From contig NZ_BQUT01000005.1 of the NCBI RefSeq assembly GCF_022835675.1, positions 805,571-869,570 of the forward strand: a stretch of DNA of 64,000 nt, given 5' to 3'. The position numbers and the translations under genes were made by a program. The notes under the pieces were generated by a model. That model worked only from the letters and a program-made list of their open reading frames with translations. It was not told the DNA's origin and did not search any database. Below are positions 8,801 through 17,500 of this stretch, in pieces (the first letter of the stretch is position 1; every line of letters begins with the position of its first letter). Source of the stretch: Companilactobacillus sp. RD055328 (lineage in GTDB: Bacteria > Bacillota > Bacilli > Lactobacillales > Lactobacillaceae).

Positions 8801-10075
8801 CATAATTACATTTAAGAATAAGTTCAAAATAATTGCGGTGAAACTTCCAACAACTAATCCATTGTTAAGGATAGTTTGTGCTGTTGCTGGTAATGCTTGT
8901 AATAAAGTTGGTTGAACGGTAACGCCTAATCCCAAACCAATTGAAACACCAATTATCAATAAATTATTACTTGTCATCTTAATTTTGCTTAGCATTTTGA
9001 CACCTTCAGCACCAACAATACCAAACATAACTAACATTGCCCCACCAAGAACTGCAGACGGAATCAATGTTGCAATTGCTCCAACCTTAGGAATTAATCC
9101 TAGAACCATCAACATAACTGCTGAATAGAACACCGGAACAATACTCTTGATACCTGATAATTCAACAACTCCCACATTTTGCGAGAATGTAGAATAAGGG
9201 AAAGTATTAAAAATCCCACCGAATACCGCAGCAATTCCTTCTGCACGATATCCTTTTTTTAGATCTTCTTCACTTATTTCACGTTCCGTAATTTCACCCA
9301 AAGCAAAGAACACTCCAGTTGATTCAATCATACAAGTTAAAGCTGCTAAGAGCATAACTAAAATAGATGACCACTCAAACTTAGGGGCTGCAAAGTAGAA
9401 TGGACGAGGTATTTGGAACCAATGTGCTGTACTAACCGGCTCAAGACCAATCTTTCCAATAGCTAAAGCCACAAAACTCATAACAACAATTCCAATTAAA
9501 ACTGAGATTTGTTTCAAAAATCCCTGACCAAAAATATTGATACATACAATTATCGCAACCGTTGTGAAACCAAGCCAAAGATTAGTTGTATTACCAAAAT
9601 CAGGAGCGTTAACATTACCCCCACCGATATTTTGAAAAGCTACCGGAATCAAAGTGAAGCCAATTAGAGTAATTAATGAACCTGTTACTACCGGTGGAAA
9701 GAAACGTTTAAGCTTCGAAAAGACACCAGCAACAAGAAAAATACAAATACCGGTAATAATAATAGCACCATACATATAAGCAATACCGTGGTTCTTACCA
9801 ATATTTTGAAGCGGTGTTACATATTCAACCGCTGAACCAAGCACGACTGGTAATCCAATACCTGTCAACGGTGTACGCTTCAATTGTAAAAGTGTAGCTA
9901 CACCACACATGAAAATATCCGCAGATATTAAATAAGTCATTTGTGTGGCATTAAATCCAAGTGATGCACCAACCAACAGTGGAATCAAGATATCTCCTGA
10001 GTACATGGCAAGTAGATGTTGAAAACCTAGGATTATATTTTTAACAGTTGATGTATTATTGTTTTTTGCTTCCAT
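8783..10075 (-). CDS. NCS2-family nucleobase permease, xanthine/uracil type (PbuX-like)
   Basis: A proton-coupled nucleobase importer of 430 residues with 12-14 predicted helices. It shows the NCS2 pattern: GFQHLLAMYSGDILIPLLVG near residue 18, the TGIGLPVVLGSA loop near residue 72 and TCMIESTGVFFALGEI near residue 248. ESTG in the second half is typical of the xanthine/urate branch; the exact substrate is inferred. The ATG at 10075 follows AGGAGATATT. A strong promoter lies at 10118-10146. No purine riboswitch is visible in the short leader. Confidence 0.88.
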   Translation of the reverse strand: MEAKNNNTSTVKNIILGFQHLLAMYSGDILIPLLVGASLGFNATQMTYLISADIFMCGVATLLQLKRTPLTGIGLPVVLGSAVEYVTPLQNIGKNHGIAYMYGAIIITGICIFLVAGVFSKLKRFFPPVVTGSLITLIGFTLIPVAFQNIGGGNVNAPDFGNTTNLWLGFTTVAIIVCINIFGQGFLKQISVLIGIVVMSFVALAIGKIGLEPVSTAHWFQIPRPFYFAAPKFEWSSILVMLLAALTCMIESTGVFFALGEITEREISEEDLKKGYRAEGIAAVFGGIFNTFPYSTFSQNVGVVELSGIKSIVPVFYSAVMLMVLGLIPKVGAIATLIPSAVLGGAMLVMFGIVGAEGVKMLSKIKMTSNNLLIIGVSIGLGLGVTVQPTLLQALPATAQTILNNGLVVGSFTAIILNLFLNVIMKKEIA

Positions 10076-10117
10076 CAATATCTCCTAAATATACGCAATT
10101 TAAATTACTTGTTTAAT

Positions 10118-10146
10118 ATATTATCACTGCAGACTTTTCAAAACAA
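10118..10146 (-). promoter_or_regulatory. Promoter of the purine permease gene
   Basis: On the minus strand: -35 TTGTTT (10141-10146), a 17-base spacer and -10 TAATAT (10118-10123). Confidence 0.65.
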
Positions 10147-10270
10147 TGCAAAACCAAACGTTTTTGACAGTTTTTTCACAAATAGTTCGCTTTTATTTCC
10201 CTATGAATATTAGAATTTTTTTAATTGTTGTGATAGACTCATTTCATTACATATATTTGGAGGTAATCTC

Positions 10271-11698
10271 ATGGCACAATATGAAAGTGCATGTACTACA
10301 ATGCTTGTTGGTAAAAAAGCTACAATGGACGGATCAACGATGATTGCCAGAAATGACGATACATTCCTAACAATTTCTCCACACAATTTTGATTTCCATC
10401 CTGCCGTTAAAGGTGAAAAAGGTCGAGTAGTTAAATCTTGGCTTAATGGTTTTGAAGAAGAAATCCCTGCTGATAACTACAGTTGGCAAGGAGTTCCTAA
10501 CGTTGACTACAAGAATCGTGGATTCTACGACGAAAGTGGTATCAACGGCATGAACGTTGCTATGAGTGGTACTGAAAGTACTTACGGCAATGAACGCGCT
10601 CTAGCTTATGACCCACTAGAAAAAGACGGACTTGACGAAGATTGTATCGTCAGAATGGTTCTACCATTCGTAGATTCAGCAAAAGCTGCTGTCACTCGTC
10701 TAGGTGGACTTATCAAAAAACACGGTAATCCTGCTGGAAACTCTGTATTATTCAGTGATAAAAACGATATTTGGTATATGGAATTAGTTACTGGTCATCA
10801 TTGGGTTGCTCAACGCATTCCTGATGATTGTTATGCAATCACTGGTAACCGTGTTGCCATTCAACAAGTCGACTTCAATGACCCTGATAACTTCATGTGG
10901 TCAGAAGGCATTCAAGAGTTCGTTGAACAACATCATTTAAATACCGACCAAACAGGTTGGAATTTCCGTCATATTTTCGGAACAAGCAATCTTAAAGATC
11001 GTCATTACAACACACCTAGACAATGGTACGGTCAAAAAATGTTCAATCCCGAACTAATCCAAGACCCCGAAGATACCGAACTACCATTCATTATGAAGAC
11101 TGAACACAAATTCTCAGTTGATGATATCGAAGAGTTCTTAGGATCACATTATAACGAAACAGAATTCGACCCATTGGGACATGGTTCTGATGCTGATAAG
11201 CACCGTTACCGCCCAATCGGACTTAACAGAACCCAAAACGCGCACGTACTTCAAATCAGAAATGATGTTCCCGAAGAATACGCAGCAATTATGTGGCTGT
11301 GTATTGGTACTCCAACTTTCACTCCATTCATTCCATTCTTCACAAACATGAATGATACAGAAGAAACATTTAAGAACTTAACACCAGAATTTGATATGAA
11401 CAAAGCTTATTGGATGTACAAAGCTCTATCAGTTCAAGTTGAATCTAACTATTCAGCCTATATCCAAGATGATATTGATTACTTAATATCTTGTCGCCAA
11501 ATCTTGCGAGCAGCTGTTGAAGAAACAGACCAAGGCGCAGCTAAATTATCAGGTGATGAATTAACAGAATTCTTAACTAAACGTAACCAAGAATTGGTAC
11601 AAGAAATGCACACAAAAGCATTGAAACTAATGGATAACTTATATCTTAAAGGTATGACCTTATCTAAATTAACATTTAATATGGATGCCAATCTATAA
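10271..11698 (+). CDS. pepD: C69-family dipeptidase (PepD)
   Basis: Cytoplasmic dipeptidase of 475 residues in the N-terminal nucleophile superfamily. Cys8 in SACTTMLVGK is the expected catalytic Cys, exposed after loss of a short leader. Family motifs include DGSTMIARNDD, the NYSWQGVPNVDYKNRGFYDE segment, and the mid-protein GNRVAIQQVDF. The start is set by TTGGAGGTAA ending about 8 bases before ATG 10271. It ends in a strong terminator. Peptide use fits an amino-acid-auxotrophic lactic acid bacterium. Confidence 0.94.
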   Translation: MAQYESACTTMLVGKKATMDGSTMIARNDDTFLTISPHNFDFHPAVKGEKGRVVKSWLNGFEEEIPADNYSWQGVPNVDYKNRGFYDESGINGMNVAMSGTESTYGNERALAYDPLEKDGLDEDCIVRMVLPFVDSAKAAVTRLGGLIKKHGNPAGNSVLFSDKNDIWYMELVTGHHWVAQRIPDDCYAITGNRVAIQQVDFNDPDNFMWSEGIQEFVEQHHLNTDQTGWNFRHIFGTSNLKDRHYNTPRQWYGQKMFNPELIQDPEDTELPFIMKTEHKFSVDDIEEFLGSHYNETEFDPLGHGSDADKHRYRPIGLNRTQNAHVLQIRNDVPEEYAAIMWLCIGTPTFTPFIPFFTNMNDTEETFKNLTPEFDMNKAYWMYKALSVQVESNYSAYIQDDIDYLISCRQILRAAVEETDQGAAKLSGDELTEFLTKRNQELVQEMHTKALKLMDNLYLKGMTLSKLTFNMDANL

Positions 11699-11703
11699 AG
11701 AAC

Positions 11704-11741
11704 AAAAAAGCTCAACAGGACAATTTCTGTTGAGCTTTTTT
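11704..11741. terminator. Bidirectional terminator after pepD
   Basis: A perfect 15-bp stem, AAAAAAGCTCAACAG with CTGTTGAGCTTTTTT, and an 8-base loop. Confidence 0.95.
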
Positions 11742-11742
11742 A

Positions 11743-12270
11743 TTACTTAATTAATAATAGCAAGAATCCTACTTGAATTATTAAGAGAGCTAAGCAAGTA
11801 TATGCATACTTACTCTGCTTATCAAATACGTTATATATCTTCATGATCAATGTATAAATCAATGCACTCAATACTGAGAAACCAATCGAAGCAATGGTCA
11901 TGTATTCTTGATTCCCTAATATATTATATGTAAATAAAGTATATGCTGTTTGCGGGAGAACTGACATCATTAGCCATACCCAAGATACTCCCGTTGAAAA
12001 CTTATTATCTGGCGAAAGCATATTAACTATGAATTTCATTACCACTGCAGTAACAAGCGGTATCAACATATACAACATCATAACCAGAATTCTTCCAGTG
12101 ATAACACATGTAGTAGGAGCAATATTTGTATTTTTAAAATCGTTAGGAATAATCAAAAGATTCGCGTTATTATTCAATACCAACATTACTAATGTGTAAA
12201 TGCCTATTCCTTTTAATGAAATATAGTTGTTTTTAACGTTATAAATGTTTTCTTCTAAGTCCAGTCCCAT
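11743..12270 (-). CDS. Hypothetical membrane protein, about five helices
   Basis: A 175-residue protein that I do not recognise. Hydrophobic segments occur near residues 20-40, 58-82, 95-118, 125-145 and 155-174, so it is an integral membrane protein. The overall pattern is weakly Yip1-like. The ATG at 12270 sits directly after GAGGAAGAGGAG. Only 20 bases upstream is a hairpin with a T-run (12291-12329), so transcription into this gene either starts very close or must read through that hairpin. Confidence 0.6.
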   Translation of the reverse strand: MGLDLEENIYNVKNNYISLKGIGIYTLVMLVLNNNANLLIIPNDFKNTNIAPTTCVITGRILVMMLYMLIPLVTAVVMKFIVNMLSPDNKFSTGVSWVWLMMSVLPQTAYTLFTYNILGNQEYMTIASIGFSVLSALIYTLIMKIYNVFDKQSKYAYTCLALLIIQVGFLLLLIK

Positions 12271-12290
12271 CTCCTCTTCCTCTCTTTGCC

Positions 12291-12329
12291 TAAAAAAATA
12301 AGGGCATCATTTACTACGAATGCTCTTAT
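12291..12329 (-). terminator. Terminator or attenuator in the leader of the membrane protein gene
   Basis: On the minus strand ATAAGAGCAT pairs with ATGCCCTTAT (one mismatch) and is followed by seven T. It ends 20 bases before the ATG at 12270. Confidence 0.6.
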
Positions 12330-12456
12330 CGTACGTGTTTAGGATGTTATTGACACCATATAATATCGCACAACAAATATCAACCTGACAATAAGACAAT
12401 TATCGCTTTCACATCTCTTGAATACCACTTATTACCGAGCTACAATCTATATGCAA

Positions 12457-12487
12457 TATAAAAAGACCGGTGCTCGATACACCGATC
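12457..12487 (-). terminator. Terminator of the DUF2089 operon
   Basis: On the minus strand GATCGGTG pairs with CACCGGTC, using one U-G wobble, around TATCGAG. TTTTTATATT follows. Confidence 0.65.
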
Positions 12488-12522
12488 CTTTGGGTAATAG
12501 AATTGCGTTTTTTGGTTTTGTT

Positions 12523-12548
12523 AAGACCGCTAGTAGCGGTCTTTTTTT
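12523..12548 (+). terminator. Plus-strand terminator without a recognised upstream gene
   Basis: AAGACCGCTA and TAGCGGTCTT are a perfect inverted repeat followed by TTTTTTT on the plus strand only. Confidence 0.65.
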
Positions 12549-12596
12549 ATACGATCAATCAAGTCTAATAGTTTGTTCAAATCACTAATCGACTTT

Positions 12597-12893
12597 TCAG
12601 TTCTTTCCTTGACTCAGATCATTACTTAACATCTTATTTTTTTCTTTTGAAATTCTTTTATTATATCGATTATGTCCCTCACCCCAAAAAACTAACAAGA
12701 CAATAATACCAATAGCGGCTATTATAAAATCTATAAATACTAAATGTTGGCTTTTAACTAACACATAAACAATACCAATTGTACCTAATAAAGGTATTAC
12801 TCCACCCAGCCAAAAATATTTTGTATTTGCCAAAACATATGTCTCTATTAAAATCAAAAAAATAATTATTATAAAAAAAGTCAATTCAGTCAT
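12597..12893 (-). CDS. Small membrane protein coupled to the DUF2089 regulator
   Basis: A protein of about 98 residues with three hydrophobic segments (near residues 3-20, 26-44 and 50-68) and a charged Lys-rich tail. GGAG 7 bases upstream and an overlap of 8 bases with the end of the regulator gene favour the ATG at 12893 over an ATG five codons upstream. Small membrane proteins are often paired with DUF2089 regulators. The function is unknown. A 26-codon open stretch continues past its stop in another frame. Confidence 0.65.
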   Translation of the reverse strand: MTELTFFIIIIFLILIETYVLANTKYFWLGGVIPLLGTIGIVYVLVKSQHLVFIDFIIAAIGIIVLLVFWGEGHNRYNKRISKEKNKMLSNDLSQGKN

Positions 12894-13167
12894 CCTGTTC
12901 TCCTTCATAAAAATCTATAATTTTTTTAGCCGAATTATAGCTAATTTCATCGTCTGTTACTAGGCGCATAACATCCATTATAAATGGTTCACTATCTTTC
13001 TCATCTATAATATCAATTTTATTTATAACCTCATTCAATCTATTCCGTACTGTTGGATACGAAACTGAATATTCCTTTGCTACTTGCTTTAATGAGCCTG
13101 AAGATAACACAAAACGTTTAATAAAAATCATATCTTCATCCGTCATATCTTCATACCATGTATTAAT
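12886..13167 (-). CDS. DUF2089 family HTH protein, probable ATT start
   Basis: A small DNA-binding protein of about 93 residues. The family motif runs from DEDMIFIKRFVLSSGSLK to YSVSYPTVRNRLNEVI, the helix-turn-helix. The conserved N-terminal Trp-acidic segment (NTWYEDMTDED) lies upstream of the first ATG (13146). A strong AAGGAGG site at 13176-13182 is followed after 5-8 bases only by two ATT codons. ATT at 13167 is the best-placed start. The gene overlaps the small membrane protein gene, indicating coupled expression. Confidence 0.72.
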   Translation of the reverse strand: MNTWYEDMTDEDMIFIKRFVLSSGSLKQVAKEYSVSYPTVRNRLNEVINKIDIIDEKDSEPFIMDVMRLVTDDEISYNSAKKIIDFYEGEQDD

Positions 13168-13221
13168 AATCGCACCCTCCTTTTTAACTTTATTAATAAA
13201 ATAGCACAAATAATAATAAAT

Positions 13222-13249
13222 AAAAAAGAGGCCCGCAGGCCTCTTTTTT
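13222..13249 (-). terminator. Terminator after the sigma factor gene
   Basis: AAAAAAGAGGCC and GGCCTCTTTTTT pair perfectly around CGCA. Confidence 0.92.
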
Positions 13250-13735
13250 CTATTCCGTACATTTCTTCTTTAGTCGCTGACGTACAGCTCGTAAATATCT
13301 AGTTGATACATTTAGTTTTTGTGCCAAAGTCTTTAACGAGATTTCATTAATGAAATGGTCCAATAAGATTATTTCTTCAACCTTAGTGAATTTAACATCT
13401 CGTAATAATTCTACAACGTTCAAACTTTCCTTATCAGGAAAATCCAAATTTTCAAAATTATCCAGCTTGTGAAACCTGTGATAGACACGTTCTTTACGTA
13501 AGTGATCGATAACCGACCAAAGAATTTTTCTATAAACGTACTTATTAAAACTTGTAATTTCAAACTCTTTTGAATAGTTCTCATAACACTGCGCATAAGT
13601 AATCAATCCTTCTTGTAGATAATCATCATAATTACTATTTCGAAAATAAATATGCAGTTGTTTCAATACTCCATAGATAACACCTTGATTCTTCGCTGCT
13701 AGCTCAAAGCCATAATTTATATTATTAGAATTAAT
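13250..13735 (-). CDS. Alternative sigma factor, ComX/SigH-like, probable ATT start
   Basis: About 161 residues, with sigma region 2 (around VLKQLHIYFRNSNYDDYLQE and WSVIDHLRKERVYHRF) and a C-terminal region 4 HTH (EISLKTLAQKLNVSTRYLR). This matches the competence-type sigma factors of lactobacilli. The first canonical in-frame start is TTG 13666, with poor ribosome-site spacing. The frame upstream of it clearly encodes protein (NYGFELAAKNQGVIYGV). AAGGAG at 13745-13750 sits 9 bases before an ATT at 13733-13735. The role as competence sigma factor is inferred from similarity. Confidence 0.68.
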   Translation of the reverse strand: MNSNNINYGFELAAKNQGVIYGVLKQLHIYFRNSNYDDYLQEGLITYAQCYENYSKEFEITSFNKYVYRKILWSVIDHLRKERVYHRFHKLDNFENLDFPDKESLNVVELLRDVKFTKVEEIILLDHFINEISLKTLAQKLNVSTRYLRAVRQRLKKKCTE

Positions 13736-13823
13736 AAAAACAGTCTCCTTATAAGATTAAATCCCCAACCGGTTGTGATTTTTATTTTTTTAGAGCAAGT
13801 GCTCGAGTTTGCTCAAATCTACA

Positions 13824-14063
13824 TTACGCTAATGGTGCTGAATCTTTGTCTCCAAATATATAATCTTCTGTTTTTGTTATATATTTGGCTGATAATGGTT
13901 CGTGATATAAATCGTCACCATCTTTATTAAACAATTGTGCATCCGCTATCTGTTGCATGGCTGCCTTAACTTCATCAGTCTTTAAATCATCACGAAAGTA
14001 ATTCAAAGTTAAACTTCGACGAGCCCCACCAGCTGTTTTGAACCCTAGTTGTAATTTTCTCAT
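13824..14063 (-). CDS. DUF2922 domain protein
   Basis: A 79-residue protein of unknown function. The start RKLQLGFKTAGGARRSLTL and the later segment LKTDEVKAAMQQIAD are typical of DUF2922. It follows the DUF1659 gene after 20 bases and so forms a two-gene operon; these two families commonly occur together in Firmicutes. The ribosome site AGGAGAATAAG precedes ATG 14063. It sits next to the sigma factor gene, and whether it depends on that factor is unknown. Confidence 0.8.
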   Translation of the reverse strand: MRKLQLGFKTAGGARRSLTLNYFRDDLKTDEVKAAMQQIADAQLFNKDGDDLYHEPLSAKYITKTEDYIFGDKDSAPLA

Positions 14064-14083
14064 ATCTTATTCTCCTCTATTAA

Positions 14084-14299
14084 CTAAATATCTGTTGCTA
14101 AGTTTGTTACGGTTGTTACTTCAACTCCATCGAGTTGATCCCCGGATAATTTGGCATAGACTTCACCAAACGTCATTAGTTTTTCACTGTCAGGATTTTC
14201 AATAACGTTGGCTAGATGGAATAATTTAACTCCACCTTCGTAACGATCTTCATTATCCAACAGCAAACCAATTGATGTTTTCTTCCATGTTGTCTTCAT
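14084..14299 (-). CDS. DUF1659 domain protein
   Basis: A 71-residue protein of unknown function, first in a pair with the DUF2922 gene. GGAGG lies 7-8 bases before ATG 14299. Its centre (VKLFHLANVIENPDSEKLMTFGEVYAKL) fits the DUF1659 pattern. A 14-base perfect palindrome lies 34 bases upstream. No catalytic motif was seen. Confidence 0.75.
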   Translation of the reverse strand: MKTTWKKTSIGLLLDNEDRYEGGVKLFHLANVIENPDSEKLMTFGEVYAKLSGDQLDGVEVTTVTNLATDI

Positions 14300-14332
14300 T
14301 TTGCTTCCTCCAATAAGTATTTTGTAAGTTGT

Positions 14333-14346
14333 TTTCCGGCCGGAAA
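14333..14346. promoter_or_regulatory. Perfect 14-base palindrome upstream of the DUF1659/DUF2922 pair
   Basis: TTTCCGGCCGGAAA is a perfect palindrome and much more GC-rich than its surroundings. It lies 34-47 bases before the DUF1659 start, a plausible operator position. Confidence 0.4.
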
Positions 14347-14479
14347 TAATTGCTTACATCTACACTAACGTTTGAAAACTCGAAAACGGTACTACAATTT
14401 TAAATTTTGTAGAATTAATCTTTTTCCTCCCAATCTAATACACTACGTAAACGCAACACATATCTACTTATACAAATTA

Positions 14480-14513
14480 AAAAAGCTATAAATCAAATGA
14501 TTTATAGCTTTTT
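14480..14513 (-). terminator. Terminator after the first giant WxL gene
   Basis: A perfect 15-bp stem, AAAAAGCTATAAATC with GATTTATAGCTTTTT, and loop AAAT. Confidence 0.93.
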
Positions 14514-14520
14514 AATTGAA

Positions 14521-17500
14521 TTATTGCGGTGCATTAACCTGCGTCCAAGTAAGTTGCGTTGAATAACTACCAGCTAACGAATCAGTCCCAATAGGTTCGA
14601 GTAGTCCCATATTTGCAGACCAATCCAATGTCCCATCAGACTTGAATTTAACCTCTTTGGCGTTACCAACTCCTAAGATTGATTCTCCTCGATGGTCGTT
14701 GTATTGAGCATCAGAAGTAATCATCTCAATAGAACTCAACGTCTTACCATCACTAGAAGTCCAAGGTTTCGATTGATAGACAGTGTAATTTACTGTGCTA
14801 TCATTTCGTTTTATTTTATCCCAACCTGTGTCTCTTGCATCCAGTTCTCGTGTATCTCCAACCGTTATTGGTTTAAATGTCAATACATCAGGAACTTCTA
14901 ATGGTATTTTCTTTTTAAGTACCAAAGTGAATATTTGTGACCCAGTGCCACTATCTAGCCCGCCATCATCAGTTAATACTATCTGTATGTTATAAACCTT
15001 ACTATTTTCAAGTTTACTTATATCACTTCCAGAAATATTAATTGAAGACGTATGTTCTTTTGATGATTCAGAATTATCAAGTTCACCTAAATCTCCGGTG
15101 GCAACAATTTCATTACTATTAGATGTATTGATAATTGTATATTTACCCTTCACCACTTGGCTATCATCATGCCAAGTTAGCTTCATTGGAAAATCATTAG
15201 TATCCCCCTCAGTTATCTCATTAATAGACATTTGCTTACCTGCATTGTCTGTTAACTTGTCCACTACGGGCGCTGTATTAGCAGGGCCGACATGGATAGT
15301 GTAAGCTACAGCTCTTGAGCTGTCACTTAACTCTCCGTCATCAGTTAGTACAACAGTTACTTTGTAATCAGTATCTGCTTCTAATTTAGATAATTGAGTT
15401 CCTGGGATTGTAAATGATGTTGTATTGTTTTCTCCAGGGTTTGGGTTAGTTAAGTCCTTAGAATCTATTGTTCCATTAGCAGCTTCGTTGCCATTTGAAT
15501 CAGAGATTGAATAAGTTGCCGTGAATGATGTACTTTGCTTATCGGTCCAATTCATCTTCAAATCCAAGTCATCTGTAGACTTATGCTTAATATCACTTTC
15601 GGTAGTACCGTCTTTATTAGTGATTTTATTAATGACCGGAGGATCATTTGGTATCTTAGTAACTTCAAACTTATCAGTTGAACCAGTTCCTACGGTTAAA
15701 TCTTCTTCTGATACATTGCCTTCTGAATCAGTCGCAAAAATTCTAACCGTATGTTCTCCTATTTCTTTATCGCCAAGTGCTGCAATTTCTTCTTTTGGTA
15801 TTGTGAAGTTAAAGTCTTTTTTGGGTTCTTCTTTTTGATTCAGAATAATTGTTGCATCTGCATATGACTTCTTCTTGCCATCACTACTTGTCATAAAGAA
15901 TCGAACAGTATTAGTTCCAAATTGCCAGTTCTTAGAAGTAACATCAGCTGAGTATGTTCCATCAGTATTAACAGTAACATCTTTAGCCGAAGTTCTAGGT
16001 GTTTCTCCACTCGGGTTAACTTCATACTTAATTGTAGGCTTAGAACCCGTTGAATCCATATACGTACCTGTTATTTGCTTACTATAGCTTGAGAGTTTTG
16101 AATTCGTAACATCATCACTATACTCATTCTCATTAGTAGCAATTGAGATAGATCCGACTTCTTGTCCAGGTAAAGATGTAGAGATATATTTAGCAAATAA
16201 TTGCCCATTGTCTCCTGAAGATCCTGATCCATCATATACACCAGAATAGAACTTTAGTTGATCAGTACTCATTCCTTCAGCATTGTTATTAACCTTATAC
16301 TTGAAAGTAAACTTGAAATAGTCATTTTCTTGCATCTTATTTTGTTGAGCAACATAAGAAATAGTATTAATCCCTGCGGGATTTCTCCCGTCAAGTTCTA
16401 AATATTTGTGTGTTTTATCAGCAACATCTCTGTATTGTTCTTTGTCGTAAATTTTAAATCCACTATTATTATAAAAAGTTGTAGTCCCTTTTAAACTGAA
16501 CCCCATAATAGAACCAAATACACCACCAAAACTATTACTTGCGTCCCACATCGCCTGCATACCACTTGTTTGATTAGGGTCAGCATCAAAAGAACCATCA
16601 CCGTATCCCCACAATGATAAGTCCGCTTTTTTAGTTCCATCAGCACTATATAATGCTGCACTATCAGTATGTTCATCAGTAAAAGGATTATCCTTTCCAC
16701 CAACCTGGATAGCATAAGGGAAGATAAATGCCGAATTAACCATATTCATAAACACACTTTGACCATTAACAAGCGTCTTTTGTGCAGCAATACCAGTCAA
16801 AGTTGTGGTAACTGTAATTTCATCACCAATAGCAGTTTGTGTTGGATTTCCAGTCTTAGTATATGAAATATTAAAACCTAACTTCCCTCCATCAGATTCT
16901 ATGACCGTGTTATCTGGATAATTCATTCCTTCTGTTGGAAGAATAGAATTCTGACCAAAAGGCAGTATATCTTTCTTAACTACACTTGGCCTTGTTTCTT
17001 GTTTAACTTTAGTCTTATTACTTACATTTTGATAACCGGCGATATCTTTTAATTGGCCATCATCTATTTGATATTGAAGAGAAACTAGATCCCCATCTTC
17101 ATCCATATATTTCCCTGAAACAGGAACATCAACTTCCGACTTCTCTTCCATTGTCTTAGCGTCATCTGCAATAGCTACATCACTAACAACTGGATTGTGA
17201 TTAGGTTCTGTAACTTCAAATTCAGCAATTGCGTCATCATCTGATTCTGAATTACCATCGGAAGCAAACACATGTATTTTGTGAGTGCCTTGTGCAAGAT
17301 TTCCTAAATCAGAATTTTTAATTGTGAAATCAAAACTTCCAGCATTAGCTGCTTTGGTATGTTTTGAAGTCTTTAATTTCTTAAGTTTCTTCTTGCTTAA
17401 CTTAACATTTTGATAATCATCAACCTTAATTTTTTCCCCATCATCCACTTGATAAGACAGTGACACTTTGTCACCTTCAGGATCTGAATAGTTCCCCTTA

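Larger units (their letters stand above)
12271..12596. other. Gene-free region with three hairpins
   Basis: No convincing ORF with a start codon was seen. The stretch holds three hairpins (12291-12329, 12457-12487, 12523-12548) with T-runs on different strands. Transcripts from the two strands would therefore overlap at their 3' ends. A TTGACA at 12350-12355 has no well-spaced -10 partner. Confidence 0.6.

Noticed and set aside
10076-10150. Possible purine riboswitch before the NCS2 permease
   Set aside because: The leader after the promoter is too short for the three-helix aptamer and lacks its conserved core.
10146-10343. A 65-residue plus-strand ORF overlapping the pepD start
   Set aside because: No ribosome site; it overlaps the permease promoter and the pepD start in another frame.
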